Below, piece after piece: positions 35,301 to 48,600 of a stretch of 64,000 bases of DNA (positions within the stretch are counted from its first letter, which is position 1; each line of letters opens with the position of its first letter). Both the position numbers and the translations under genes were made by a program. Below the pieces are notes generated by a model. That model was not told the origin of the DNA and made no database searches. It was given only the letters and a program-made list of their open reading frames with translations. This DNA is from Diphasiastrum complanatum (lineage: Eukaryota > Streptophyta > Lycopodiopsida > Lycopodiales > Lycopodiaceae), in assembly GCA_029204225.1 (NCBI GenBank), contig CM055113.1, positions 21,473,798-21,537,797 on the forward strand, read 5' to 3'.

Positions 35301-38300
35301 AGACTCACAAGCTAGACAACCTGCTCTGATACCATGATGATTTGCAAGACCCAGCTATGGAGTATCTTAACTCAAATGCTAGATCAACTATGAAAGCTTG
35401 AGAAACTTGGCTATGGAAAATATCACACACAAGGAGAATTGCATAAGCACCTCACAAATTCAAAAGTCTCAAGAAGAAATGAAATGCTAGAGAGAGAGAG
35501 ACCTCCAAATCCCTTGTGAGGCAAGCACCTCCTTTACATGCATGGAAAGTCTAGGTGTCAACCATAGGAGTGAGCTACTTGGCCAAGTGGGCCACTTGCA
35601 CTAATTTACTTAACTTACAAAAGGGGGTCTCATGCATTTAATTAAAACATGCCCCATGAGTTATGTACAACTTAACTAATGCTTAGCCAAAGCGGTAAAA
35701 TAGGCATTACTCTTCAACAAAAGCTGCTATAGCATAGTGCATGTCTCCACCCTGGAGATCCTCCAATCTCTGTATGAATGTGACAATGTGAAACAGGGCC
35801 TCAATCTGAATGAGGGGGACAGCAAACTCTGCCAGTATAATATGATGTGGTACAAAGGGCTTTGCCCGTATCATCCGAGATAGCATATGGATTTGGAGTC
35901 GTGAGATGTGTGCCCACTCAGTGGCTGTCAAGCCAATACTCCATGTCTCTGCTGCATACAAGGCTGAGGGGACTACCAATGTTACGTCCATGTCCAGTAT
36001 GTGGGATTCAAAATAAGTCCTGACATGGATAGCCGGTCACTCTAGCGTATATGGTTATTGGTTATGCCTCGTCATTCCAGGATTGGCCTGTTAAGATAAT
36101 TAATAATCATATGAGGGCCCAGACCTATAATTGGACATAGGAGCACTTGCATGGTGTCTGACTGCTATAATGCAAGAATAGGAGGTCAATAGCTTAATAT
36201 AGGCTGCATGGGGATCTTAAGGAGAATATTCTCTTTGGAGAGAGAATACTTACCATGGAAACTCGCTCATCTCCCTATTGGAAATTCAGTTTCTTGAGCC
36301 AGATTTCCTCTCCTCTCTTGCATTCATTCACCATGGCATGGGGGTGAAGTGGTTAGGGTATTGACTAGCCATTTCCTGTTGATTGTGTGGTTTTGCTCCA
36401 CAGGTGTCCTTTTGGTTGTTTTGCAACAGGATCTAGTCCGATCTTCAGTAGGCGATGCATCAATCGAAAGGTGGAGCTGTTTCTTGTTTTTTCTCAATTT
36501 TTGGAGATTTCTCCTTGCATGTTACTTCCAAGTGGTGGAATTGATCTCCAAGTAGGTGGCTTCTCTGAATTTGGTGTACTTTCAGCCTAAAGATCATAAT
36601 TATGGATTTTTTCCATAGATTTTGATGGAAATCAAAAGGATTTTTTATACTTTTAGTGAATTTTTCATCTCGAATTCATGTTTTTTGCTTGGAATTGGTC
36701 ATAGCTACTGATGTAGTACGAATTGTACTTGCTGTTTTACAGTCATTAATGATTGGATCTAATGATTGAATGTTGGTTGAATAGTCAAAAGGATGATTAG
36801 ATAGTGATTTTGGACCAAAAATTGGGGTTTCTGGACTAGAAATGGGCTATAGAATCCATATTTGATTGAAATCAGAACTTGTAGTGCTTGCATGTAATGG
36901 ATTTACAGGAATTAGGATCTGATTGCACTTAATTGTGGATTTGACCCACTAATTTTGGTCAAAATTGGTCAAAAAACATGGTTTTTTGATGATTTTTGGA
37001 CAAATTTTGTGGTAGATCTCAAAATTCTTAGCCAAGTTGTTGGTAAGCACATTTTCCAAGGTGTAATTGATAGATCAATCTTCTTAATCGATTTTCACAG
37101 TTGGTCCATTTCAAATGGATTTCGAAAATCCCAATGCTGATTTCCCAGTTTCTTGGCAATTTACATAAAAATTTTGATTTTTTTTAGAAATCATTGTATG
37201 TCATATCTGATGCATGCTGGATGTTGCAAAATCCTTACGATATGTGATAGTAACTGTGAAACTGCCAAGTCGATGTTTACATCGATTTTCACAGTTTAGG
37301 TCCATATTGAACGGAATTTGAAAATCCCAGTTTACGTAAAAGTTGAATTAACCATGGATGTTTTGGAATTGTTCAAATTGTTGGTTATTGATCAAACAGA
37401 AATCGCTTTTGAAGTGAATGATCTCTCTGAGTTGAAATCATTCAGTTGTTAAGGTCATTGTACCCTTCACTTTTAGTTGAAGATATTGTGAATCTCTCAA
37501 TTATGGAGCATTTCTTGTTTCTATGAATCAATAAAGACCAAGAATAACGTAAATCTAGTTGGAACAGTTACTATGCTGATCCATAAGGGGATTTGCCAAG
37601 AATTAAGTGCGGCACTGAATGATTGAACCGTCAAAATTGTCTAATTAATTATTTGTTAAGTTATTGATACCAAATTGAACTTTTTCCTATTACAAATTTG
37701 GGGTTTTTTAACCTGAACCATTTTTTTGGAAGGGAGGAAAAAGGAAGAAGCCTAAGGAGTAGTTGATTGGTTGACTAAGTTGATCAATTTGATTAATCTA
37801 CTTTCGAAACCTGAAGTATATTTAATTGCAAGTGAGAATAACAATTGGGAATTATTTAAGAAAACTGCCTCTGGGAATTTGGATTCCTTTCCATGTTCCT
37901 TTTGGGTTAGTGAATACACTTGCGGCATTTCAACTGTACTTGAACAATACATTTTGTCTTGTCCATGCTAGGGTACAATGCGGAGTGGTATTCTTTGAGT
38001 ATCGCTTAAGGGGCATGAGGGATTTCAATGGTTAAAAGTATCTCCAGGAATTGGTTGTGAATTTGATCCTATATCTGGGTATAGGATAGCCAAATAATCT
38101 TTTTGACTTTTTGGGCAAAACAGATCTAGATGCAGAGGATTCTTGGAGGAAAAGCCGGTGGTATGGGACATCAGTGATTCAGGGAATTTCTTGGGTAGAA
38201 TGATCTGTTGACCGATGGTTAGTGATTGTTGTAATGGTAATACTAACAGAGTCCATTGGTTTTTGCTTAGGGTATTTTGGGAAATTATGAGATATAGATC

Positions 38301-40776
38301 GACCCCTAAATGGTATCTCATTAATTACAAAATATGGAAACCCTTATATCTATTTCTCTATTTTTTTAAACCTCTACTTTTTAGAAATTTCTTAAATACG
38401 AGACAATTGGATTGAGATTCATATAATTCCTTTCAGTGTCAAACTTTGTTCTGAAGGACTGTTGTAGTTATATGAAATTGCACTTCCATACAAGGGTGAA
38501 TATAGCTCGGAATCTATTGATATTTTCCATTGATTAAGTGGAATTTAGACTTGTTGAACCCTAATATTAATCTCTATTCGATAGCTGATTATTGAGATGT
38601 AATATTTCTATTACTCGGGATAAGATATTCTATGATTTTGAGGAAAAAGTCCGGTTTGTAATAGTGTTGGATACTCATTACTGACTTTTTCGAATCTTTG
38701 ATATCTTACGTTGTCTCCTGAGAACTTTTCAATCGAAATTATGGAATTTCTTTTTAAAAGGGGGAGAAGAAAAGATAGGAATAAGACTTTTAAGGAATCA
38801 ACCAGTTGCATAGATTTTTCAAAAAAAATCCAGTATGTGTGCCAAAATAGAACTATCCAGTTGAAATAGAGGAACTCTCTAAGTGATTATTTTGGATAAT
38901 TTCGAACTAGAGGAGTTTTGGGGTTATTGAGCTGTGAGATATTCATGAATATGGGAAGTAGTGGTAAAGATTAGATTAAGATTCATTGATTGTTCAAGTA
39001 CCATTTTGTTATGGATTGGATTAGAGGAATGAAGCTTTAATCTTAACATTATGTCTAAAGATGTCTGTATAAGTTAGCCTAATCTTGGGTTGTACACTAA
39101 AATCTGATATAGGCTGATTGGTATAAGAAATTTTGTTAATAAGAGTTAGATGGTTGGAAAACTTGTGATGTGGAATTATTCACTTCAAAGATTTCCCAGA
39201 TATGTTATTTACTCATGAGAAATAGAGTTTGTTGTAGCTGAGTTGCAAGATTCTCAGTGAGTTTTGTGAGTAACATATGCGGATTATGGATATCTACCAG
39301 TTGATAGCCTATGTTATGTATAGGAACATAGTTGGATATGTTGCTTTATGTACATCTTATCTACTATGTGTTTCCTATATGTACTGAGTTTACATCGTAT
39401 ACTTAAACTAGTGGTCAATAGCTTAATATAGGCTGCATGGGGATCCTAAGGTGAATATTCTCTCTTTGGAGAGAGAATACTTAACATGGAAACTCGCCCA
39501 TCTCCCTTTTGGAAATTCAGTTTCTTGAGCTAGATTTCCTCTCCTCTCTTGCATTCATTCACCATGGCATGGGGGTGAAGTGGTTAGGGTATTGACTAGC
39601 CATTTCCTGTTGGTTGGGTGGTTTTGCTCCACAGGTGTCCTTTTGGTTGTTTTGCAACAGGATCTAGTCCGATCTTCATTAGGCGATTCTTACAACCATA
39701 GTGTCAAAAAGTCGGCACTTACTAGTCGCATCCCTAATGTGTGATCTGAAACACAGTTTCTCCAGATCTACCAATGAAGAATAGCCCTTCCGTAACCTGG
39801 AAACCGTCGCCTGTCTCATACTGAAAGTGGGACCAGAGAATACAACACCCAGATACATATAGGAGTCAACTACCTCAAGTGGATGACCATCCCATAGAAG
39901 CTCCTGTCGTATCATGAAGGATCTGGAGGTATTAAACACCATAACCTTGGTCTTGGCAACGTTCACTAACAGGCCCCACTAGATACAAAAAGAATGAAGT
40001 CAATCCAGATGCCGCTGTAGGCCTTCCCTCGTCCTCGAAAGTAAGACCACATCATCCGCATATAACAAGATAGCAATAATGAGGTCACCCAATGTACATC
40101 CCTCCCCTCTAGAACTCTGTATAACCTCAAGTTCATCTATGTATAAACCAAAAAGTGTAGGTGAAAGTGGACATCCCTGCTTAAACCCACTCGTACTATC
40201 CACCTCTGATGATACAACCCCTGATACTCTGATCCGTCCAATAACTCGCCTGTACAATGCCACAACTGCTCGTATGATATCCTCTTGAAAACCACGCTCT
40301 CGAAGCCTCTGTATCAATAAATGTCTGGGCACAGAATCAAAGGCTTTGCAGCAATCCACAAAGCAGCAATATACACGCTCTCTCTTGGCCCTAGCCTCCT
40401 CAATGATGGATCTCAGGGTGAAAATATGATCCGATGTAGTATATCCTGGTCTAAAGCCGGCCTGACCAATGGCATGAAGTGCTCTGGTGTCTATCTCTGT
40501 GCTAATCTCCGACTGAATAGACCCATAAACTTTGGCAAAGAGGTGGTCGATCATGATGGTACGATAGTTGTCGACTTTCATGGGATCACCGCCTTTATGG
40601 AGAGGATGGATAAGGTTTGTGGACCAAGGGGAGGGGAATCCAGATGTGATAGCTCGATTGAGAGAGGGAGAGAGAGAGTATGGTTGAAAAATGATTCAGT
40701 ACAGTTCAATACGATGCAGTATGGTTCAGCATGATTCAACATGGTTCCTTGTGATTTTTGTTCAGTTTGTTGTGAT

Positions 40777-40827
<51 letters not shown>

Positions 40828-43800
40828 AGGGAGAATCCTATTGTGAACACGTTGGGACATTCTAATTTTTTTATTAATTTTTTATATTAAAAGGAGCTAA
40901 AGCGTAAACTTGGAAGTTAATGCACCTAAACTGCACCATCCTGTGCCCGAAACATTCGGCAAACTATACAGTAATAATATTGTACCCCTCTTTATAAGTA
41001 ATCAAGTGCAAGTTGGGCCCAAGTGGCTATGTGGCATAAGACTCAAGTTGTTGATGTCACCTTAATAGTTTCTAACCATGTAAGGGAGGACTCGTCCTCA
41101 AGGAGGCCCATGCCCTCCTCTCTCTCAACGACAAGAATATGTTGCAATCTAAAGTTGCATCACTCGAACAATCCATCGGAACCAAGCAAGCTGCAGTTTC
41201 TGAGTCCACCACCAATATGCTAAGGGAGCTAGAAACCAAGATTGAGAAACAGCAAGAAGAGGCCCTCTCTTGGGCATCCGTTTTGAAAAAGGGCACCAAA
41301 CCAAGCGCGCCTATCTCCTCGGTTATCTCAGCCACCATATCGGAAGAGTAATCTCGATGCCAAAAAAGCCACAAAATTAATGTTCGCGGGATTCCGGATA
41401 CACAGGATGCCTTGGCTGAAGCCAAACGCTTTCTCGACACCACTCTCGGGCACAGGACAGATGGACTAGATACCGCATGGAGGACCATTCGAGATGCAGC
41501 CACACTCATTATCCGTTTCACCTCTATAGAAGGTCGTCGAGATGCTTTGCGATGCAGAGCTAAGTTACGTGGTACCACTATCTATATGGACGATGACCTT
41601 ACATATATCCAGGTGGAGGAGAGGCGTAAGGCCTCTCAGGTAGCCCGTGAGTCTGGCAGACGAGTCATTTACCGCGATGGACGAGTGCGCTTTCTTGATA
41701 GCGCTCCTAGCAGCTCCCAGTGCTAGGTATTTGGGGTCCCCGGGTTCGGGAGTGCCCCGGGGCCCCATCCACACCATCTCCGAATTAGAGTATGGAACTG
41801 CGATGGTATACACTCATCTTCCATAGTTGGCGATCCGATTGATTTCATCACTAGCAGAGATCTATTGTTTTTTATGGAGACTCACGAGAGTCAAGAGAGA
41901 GGATTACCTATTTTTCCAGGATACAGATGGGATTCCGTATTCAAGCCTGAGACTAGATCAGCTAGTCGTCGGGGATCCGGAGGGGTTGCATGCCTCTACA
42001 GAGAGTCTCTTCACTCGAGCATCGAGTTCATCAGACATGACGAGCATGCACGCTATATCTGGATTCGTATTGTTGGACAGGACATTGGTTTGGACAGGGA
42101 CCTCTTTGTGGCGGCTTGTTACTTTCCTCCAGAGTCTTCATCCTTTGCAAAGGGCACAGGTTCACCATACCTTGATTTGTCACCTTATATTATCAGATTT
42201 GCAGAGCGAGGGCATATTTTTCTCACTGGGGATTTTAATGCTCGAACCTCCTCACGACAATCCGAGTTTTATGACGTCACCGACCAGCTCCGCATTCATG
42301 CTCTTGACAGCGACGAGGTGGGAGTTACCAGGGTTTCAGAGGACAACTTGAAACCTATTACCCCCTATGGTGAGCATTTGTTGCAGTTTGGAGAGGCACA
42401 TGAGTTAGCCATTTACAATGGTCTAACTTGTTGGCCAAATTCCGGCAGTTATACTTGTCATCCTCATAGTGGCGGATATAGTGTTGTGGACTATCTCATG
42501 GGATCACCATCCTCCATACCTCTCATCTCTAATTTTCACATCTCCCCCACCACTCTCTCTGAACACTCCTTTCTCTCCTTCGCTATCGGCCGCCTCCCAC
42601 CCCCTCAGTTATCCTCACATCCCCTGCTTACCCGGGCACCTAGGTATACATTCAGCTCGTTATACGCACCAGTCTATCAGGAAATTCTTACCTCCCTACT
42701 CCATTCGTTTCTGCACGATAGTACACTCGAGACTCAAGCAGTTTTCCTTAGCACCTCTCTTCATGTTGCTGCTTCTCTAGCTTTTCCATCTAAGGCCCAT
42801 AAAGGCAAACACACATGTCCCTCGTCGCTACACCCTCCACACCCTCCATCGTATGATACCGAGTGTCGCTCTCTTCATCATCTTGTCACCCATGCACGCA
42901 GTCATGAACCTCACCTCCTTCGCTCTGCTCGACGTTCTTACCATCGCACACTCCGTCAGAAAAAGCGTGCTTATGATGACTCTAAAGGAAAACGCCTCAT
43001 TGACCTTCTCTTCAGTTCTTCTTCAGGCGCCTTTTGGCGTGAGTTTATCCCTCGTACTCCACCACCTCTCCTGGAAGACCTTGGTATATACCATATCTAC
43101 TGACGCACCTATCTCTATCTCCCCTCGTCCCTCTGAGTTCACCTTCTTCACCGCTGACATGGTACTTGCGGCCATCAAGAAAATGAAATCCCATAAAGCA
43201 ATAGACATTGAAGACCTTGAGTCTGAACTCCTAATCCATGCTACTGACCTCCTTGCTCCCACACTAGCCACATTCTCAATTCCTCCATTGTCTCTGGCTT
43301 CCCTTCATCCTGGTGCACCAACATCATCCATCCTATCCATAAAAATGGTGATCCCATGATTCCTGGAAACTACCGCACTATCATGATCGGACATGTCCTC
43401 ACTAAGCTTTATGGTACCATACTCCAGTCTACAGTAAGCTCAGAGGCGGAATCGAGGAGATTATATGCATTGGGACAGGCAGGTTTCCGGGCTCATTACT
43501 CTACCACTGACCATATTTTCACACTTAGAGCTTTGATTGAGGAAACTAAGCACAAGAAAGAAAGGGTTTACTGCTGTTTTGTGGACTTCAGGAAAGCCTT
43601 TGATTCTGTACCACGCTCATTCAGAGACTTCAGGATCTTGGTTTCTCCACGGATATTGTTCTGGCAGTGATGGCTCTTTATGAGAAGGTCTTGGGATGCT
43701 TCCGACATGGTAGTGGTATCTCTGATCACATTTGGAGCACCATTAGGGTGAAACAGGGATGCTCTCTTTCACCGGTTCTTTTTGGATTGTACATTGATGA

Positions 43801-45547
43801 GTTAGAGCGAGCCATCTCACAGTGTGGAGGAGCTGGCTGTAGACTTGGCACCACCTTGATTGCTATTCTCTTGTATGCGGATGATGTGGTACTAGTATCC
43901 ACGACCAGAGAGGGTTTACAGAGGCAGCTAGATTGTTTACAGGGTTTCTGTACCAGATGGGGATTGGGGGTGAACACTGCGAAGACCAAGATTATGGTCT
44001 TCAACACTTCTCGAGCCTTCATGCAGCGCCAGGAGCTCATGCTTGATGGACGGGCCTTAGAGGTAGTTTCCCCGTATACATATTTGGGGATACTCTTTTC
44101 TAGTCCTACTTTCAACATGCGACAAGCAGCCACCACTCGACTTGGGAAGGGCCCTTGTTCAGCTTGAGCGGTTCTGCTTCAGGAAGTCCATCAGAGATGC
44201 TCGCAGTAAGTGCCGACTTTTTGACACTATTGTCACTCCCACAGCCTTGTATGCAGCAGAGACATGGTGTACAGGTCTTCCATCATCGCATTGGGCCAGC
44301 ATTTCAATTACAGACCACCATGCTAGCTCGTATGATTCGGGCAAAGTCCTCAGTTCCGCACGAGATTCTTCTTGCAGAGTTTGTCGTTCCACCATTCAGA
44401 TAGTTGCAGCTTTCCAGCCCATCACATATATTCAGAGAGTTCAGGATCTACCAGATGCAGACACGAGGTATACACGGGCCTCACTTGCCTCCTCACACTT
44501 CCTTCATGACCAAGGCTACCGATTGTTGTGGTTCTCACAGGCATCCCATTTCCTCCTTGATTCATTTGGCATATCCATCACAGAGCTCCCCTCAGGCACC
44601 CACCAGTATATCAGGCGCTTCTTATATAGAGCATACCTCGACCGTACTTGGAGGCGACAGTTGGGGGTTAAACCCGCCTATCACTGGACTCACTTCACTG
44701 AGCTTGACATAGTAGGGTTCCCAGTTTTGCCACACTATTTGGACTCGGAATTGTCACACAGCCTCAGATTTACATTGGGACAGCTCCGCATATCATCACA
44801 TCAATTGGCTATCGAGACTGGGAGATTCCAGGGTACCCCGAGAGAGGAGCGGATTTGTCAGTTTTGTTCCCTGGATGAGGTGGAGTCAGAGGAGCACTTT
44901 ATCTTTAGATGCCCGGTGTATTACGAGATCAGAGGGAGATATCACTGTCTGTTTCAAGATTCGCCTGTCACCCTACGATCCCTCCTAGCCTATGAGGACT
45001 CTCGATGCGCCGCTCTCATGATACGAGAGATGTTTATTCCGCGACAATGCCTATGTCAGACAGCCCAGCGGAGTCATATTTCTCAGCCGCAAATCACTTC
45101 TTTCTTCTCCAGGAGAAGAGGACAAGACTTAGTATCTGATGAGGATGAGGATGATGGAGACTTACATGCCCACCGAGATCAGAGACAGTGTTCCACTCAT
45201 ACTCATGTTGCTGCACGAGCTACCCGACTTATCATGAGGAGACCTCATCTTCCTAGACAGCATCATCGACCACCAGCAGTCTTTCATGCTGCATCCCCCC
45301 GTATTACATCCTTTTATAGCATCAGCGAGACAGGGTTAGATGATAGTGTCATACCGTATTCATGAGAGTTAGCAGTATATATGCTCATCGCATCCTTTTC
45401 AGTTTCAGCTTTCAGTTTCAGATCATAGCAGTTAGATCTGTATTTTTGTTATAGTCTTGAAGACGCTTCATACGCTCCTACGGTTACGACATACTTGACA
45501 TGTACATTTACTAGTCTTATATGCCTTTTGGCATGGAAAAGAGAATC

Positions 45548-45639
<92 letters not shown>

Positions 45640-48600
45640 ATCAAGCATTTGGAGTTCCTAACTTTGGTTTCTTGTGGTGCTTAATCTATCCTTGTAGTGT
45701 TGATGCTTCCATAGCTAGTTTACTTCAAGCTTTCCATCTGTTGTGTGTGTTATTGAGGTTAAGATGCTTCATAGATAGACCTGTATGTTTAAAGGGAGGT
45801 CACTTGAAAGAGGATGCAAGCAGCCAAGAAGAGTGTGGAAAAGGAAAAATAAGCTCTTCCTTATATTTTTGACAAATATGTTATAGTTTGATTGATCTTC
45901 CAAAATTTCAATACTAAGTGTCACACGTGGTATGTTTTAAAGTTTACTTGGCGTTGTCGATTTCAACTTCGGACCAAGTGTCCCAATGAGCATATATCTT
46001 ATGGGCTCCAAATTTGCCAACAGATCACCTGCAGTAGGGCGCTGGCTCTCCAAGAATGCTCCAAACCCTAACTGAAGATGCCAAATCCCACACAAGTCTT
46101 GAAAGTAACTGCTCTGATACCAAATGTTGCACACAAGCTCACAAACCCTAAGTAAATACACAGAATTACCCAGCAAACCCGTCGCTTTATTAATCTCAAG
46201 CAAATGTACATAGATCAACAAGCAAACATGAGAGCTCTGATGCAAGTCTCCTCCCAACCATAGCTGCATAGGAATACCGTAATGAGGAATGCCTGACCAG
46301 GCTCACACTATATCCCCTCAAGCACCCCTTAACCCTGACACATCCTAACGTCGACACATGGCAAACTCCATGCACAGCCGACACATGCCACTTGGCAGTA
46401 CCCTGACACATAGGCAAGCTAGTAGGTGGACAGTCTGACACATGTCACTCATACATTGAACCAAGTGTCCAAATGAGCATATGACACATGTCCTATTGAC
46501 CCGTCCATTGACCGTCTGACAAGTGTCACTCATGCACTGGACCAAGTGTCCCAGTGAGCATATGACACGTGTCACGTTGACCAATCAACCCTTCTTACTT
46601 TTTAGGAGGTCAGTCCAACAGCAGACTCTCATGAGACCCAATACCCCCTTGGCCATCTCGGATTTAGTCACTATAACAGATATTTACATTGCAATTTACA
46701 ATTGTCTCCACAGGCCGGTGACTTAGCCATTTACAATTTAATAATTACAATTTACCATACGTTGGGCAAGGGATTCTAAGTACATGTGACATAAAGAAAG
46801 AGCTTTTCCATGATGAAAGCAAGCACTAAGAGTTTTAGATGAAGTCCCTACTTCCTTACAGAGACATAAGGAAGCTATATAAACTCACTTTGACTACTCA
46901 AAATGACCTTAAACCTACAAAGTGCAGCTAGCAAGGAAACTGTCGCACTAGAAATATAGTACAAATAAGATGGCCACAACTTAGTTGAGCATAATCAAAA
47001 CTAGATTTATTGTACACGACTAGAATGAAAAAACTTAGAACAAAGTGAAATTATGTGCACATGGATATAGTGAAATTATGTGCATATTCTTCTCACCTTC
47101 AATGTACACAAAAAATGCGATTTAAACAACAAGCAATGTCACTTCAAATAGACTATTCATTTCATGCATACATGAATTACAAAGATATCAAGGCAACCCC
47201 AAAAAAATTACGTAGGGCTACAAGAACTCCTAAAGACCTGCCATGATTGTTCTTGAAAACTTTCAACATCTACTAAAATTGAGTCACCTAGTACAAAAAA
47301 CTTGAGGTACTTACATATGGGGCAAAAACTTACTTCTTGGCTTTTTCACATAACTCAAAGGCAAACCCCTTAGGACCTACGTAATCTAAAAGATAGAATA
47401 CGTCAACACCAATATTAAGGTCATCCACCCTGCTTGCCATCAACATCAATAAAAAAAATTATCATTATTGAAGCTCACAATAAAACTGAAGAAATTTGAA
47501 TAAAACAGCTCTTTCAAATGATGGGCTATTATGCATGAAAACCTTGCTCTTATTTGAGAAGAAAACATTTCAGAAACATGAAAAAGGCTCTTATTTGAGA
47601 AGAAAACATTTCGGAAAGATGAAAAGGAAGTCCATTGAATTATACTTTGCTTTTTCAACTTCAACTTGCACCAAAAGAACGTACACTACATGCACCCCTT
47701 AACCATGACACACCTAACATCGACTGACACATAGTCAAGCAAGTAGGTAGATTGTCTACATGCACTGGACCAAGTGCCCCAATGAGCATATGATACATGT
47801 CTTGTTGACCAGTCCATTGACCGTCCGACAAGTGTCACTCATGCACTAAACCAAGTGTCTCAGTAAGTATATGACATGTGTCATGTTGACTAATCAACCC
47901 TCCTTTTTCGGAGGTCAGTCTAGCATACTCTCATGAGAACCAGTATCCCCTTGGCCATCTCGGAATTAGTCACTACAACTGATATTTATATTGCAATTTA
48001 CAATTGACTCCACAGGCCGATGACTTAGCCATTTACAATCTACAAATTAGAATAGGCAAGGATTCAGAGTACATATGACAAACTGGGACAAAGCATCTAC
48101 TGTAATCCAAAATCTGTCCGAGAAAAGAACAACAATATTGTCATGGAACTGTCCTTTAGTACTGAGAGGTTTTTCTTTTTTCTATTTTTTCGGGGGGGGC
48201 TCTTCTCAAACTTGGATATTTGACAAGGAGGACAACACATTGATCTTGTGGCTCGAAGTTGTGAGTTGATATGGCATAGTAGAGGACTCAAAACGTGTTG
48301 CTTTGAAAATTGTTCACCTCAGACGCCATTTACCCTAAATACAAATGTGAGTGATATTGTTGTAACTTGTGGGGTTTGACACAAGAGGCATATGGCCTTG
48401 AAGAGCAAGAAGCTTACCCCTACTCAAAACTATTATCTACCTCATAAAAAGGAGTTGTATGCTATAGTCTATGTAAAACAGATGAGAGGCACCATTTGTA
48501 TGAAAATAAATTTAATGTATACATATCCTAGATGCATGATTTGATATACATTGTAATCCGAAAAACTTAGGGTTTTTGGAAACAATTTTATTGTCTTTGG

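Larger units (their letters stand above)
30328..35719 (-). mobile_element. Copia-2: nearly intact Ty1/copia element
   Basis: A 5,392-bp element with LTRs at both ends, a perfect 5-bp target duplication AAAGC (30323-30327 and 35720-35724), a primer-binding site after the 5' LTR, and a polypurine tract before the 3' LTR. The LTRs start TGTTGAAG and end ATCATCA on the element strand. They differ by about six substitutions plus two short indels, so the insertion is young. The coding region carries gag, protease, integrase, reverse transcriptase and RNase H in copia order, with three TAG stops and one frame change. It sits inside LINE-1. Confidence 0.95.
35980..39694 (+). mobile_element. Non-coding LTR element nested in LINE-1
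   Basis: Starts TGTTACGTCC and ends TTCTTACA. Target duplication is ACCAA at 35975-35979 and ACCAT at 39695-39699, one mismatch. The two ends share about 275 bp (36187-36462 and 39411-39694). The interior of about 2.9 kb has no gag or pol. Orientation is inferred from a relative at 58512-59076, whose TATA-like box reads on the plus strand. No clear initiator-Met primer site follows the left LTR. Confidence 0.75.
29272..40678 (-). mobile_element. LINE-1: 5'-truncated non-LTR retrotransposon with two nested LTR elements
   Basis: Minus-strand LINE of the same family as LINE-2 (41007-45637). A perfect 8-bp target duplication TATGGTTG flanks it at 29264-29271 and 40679-40686. Its 3' end, at low coordinates, is a (CT)n tract on its own strand, seen as (GA)n at 29272-29345, preceded by AATAAA. 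Its 5' end starts within the region upstream of the reverse transcriptase, so the endonuclease and ORF1 are absent, as is usual for target-primed insertions. A copia element (30328-35719) and a second LTR element (35980-39694) interrupt it. Both junctions can be closed by aligning to LINE-2. Confidence 0.9.
41007..45637 (+). mobile_element. LINE-2: near-full-length non-LTR retrotransposon with (CT)n tail
   Basis: Contains ORF1, an apurinic-type endonuclease, reverse transcriptase, a cysteine-rich C-terminal motif, a tail and a 3' UTR ending in (CT)n. A candidate 8-bp target duplication TAATCAAG flanks it at 40999-41006 and 45638-45645, the same length as for LINE-1. Frameshifts near 43090, 43620 and 44145 and a stop in ORF1 make it inactive. 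It is less like the ordinary plant L1 type (see 54608-54870) than like families with the CFVDFRKAFDSVPR and LYADD signature. I do not assign a clade. Confidence 0.88.

Noticed and set aside
40780..40830. GA tract as the tail of another LINE copy
   Set aside because: No conserved LINE 3' UTR or AATAAA adjoins it on either side and no target duplication was found.
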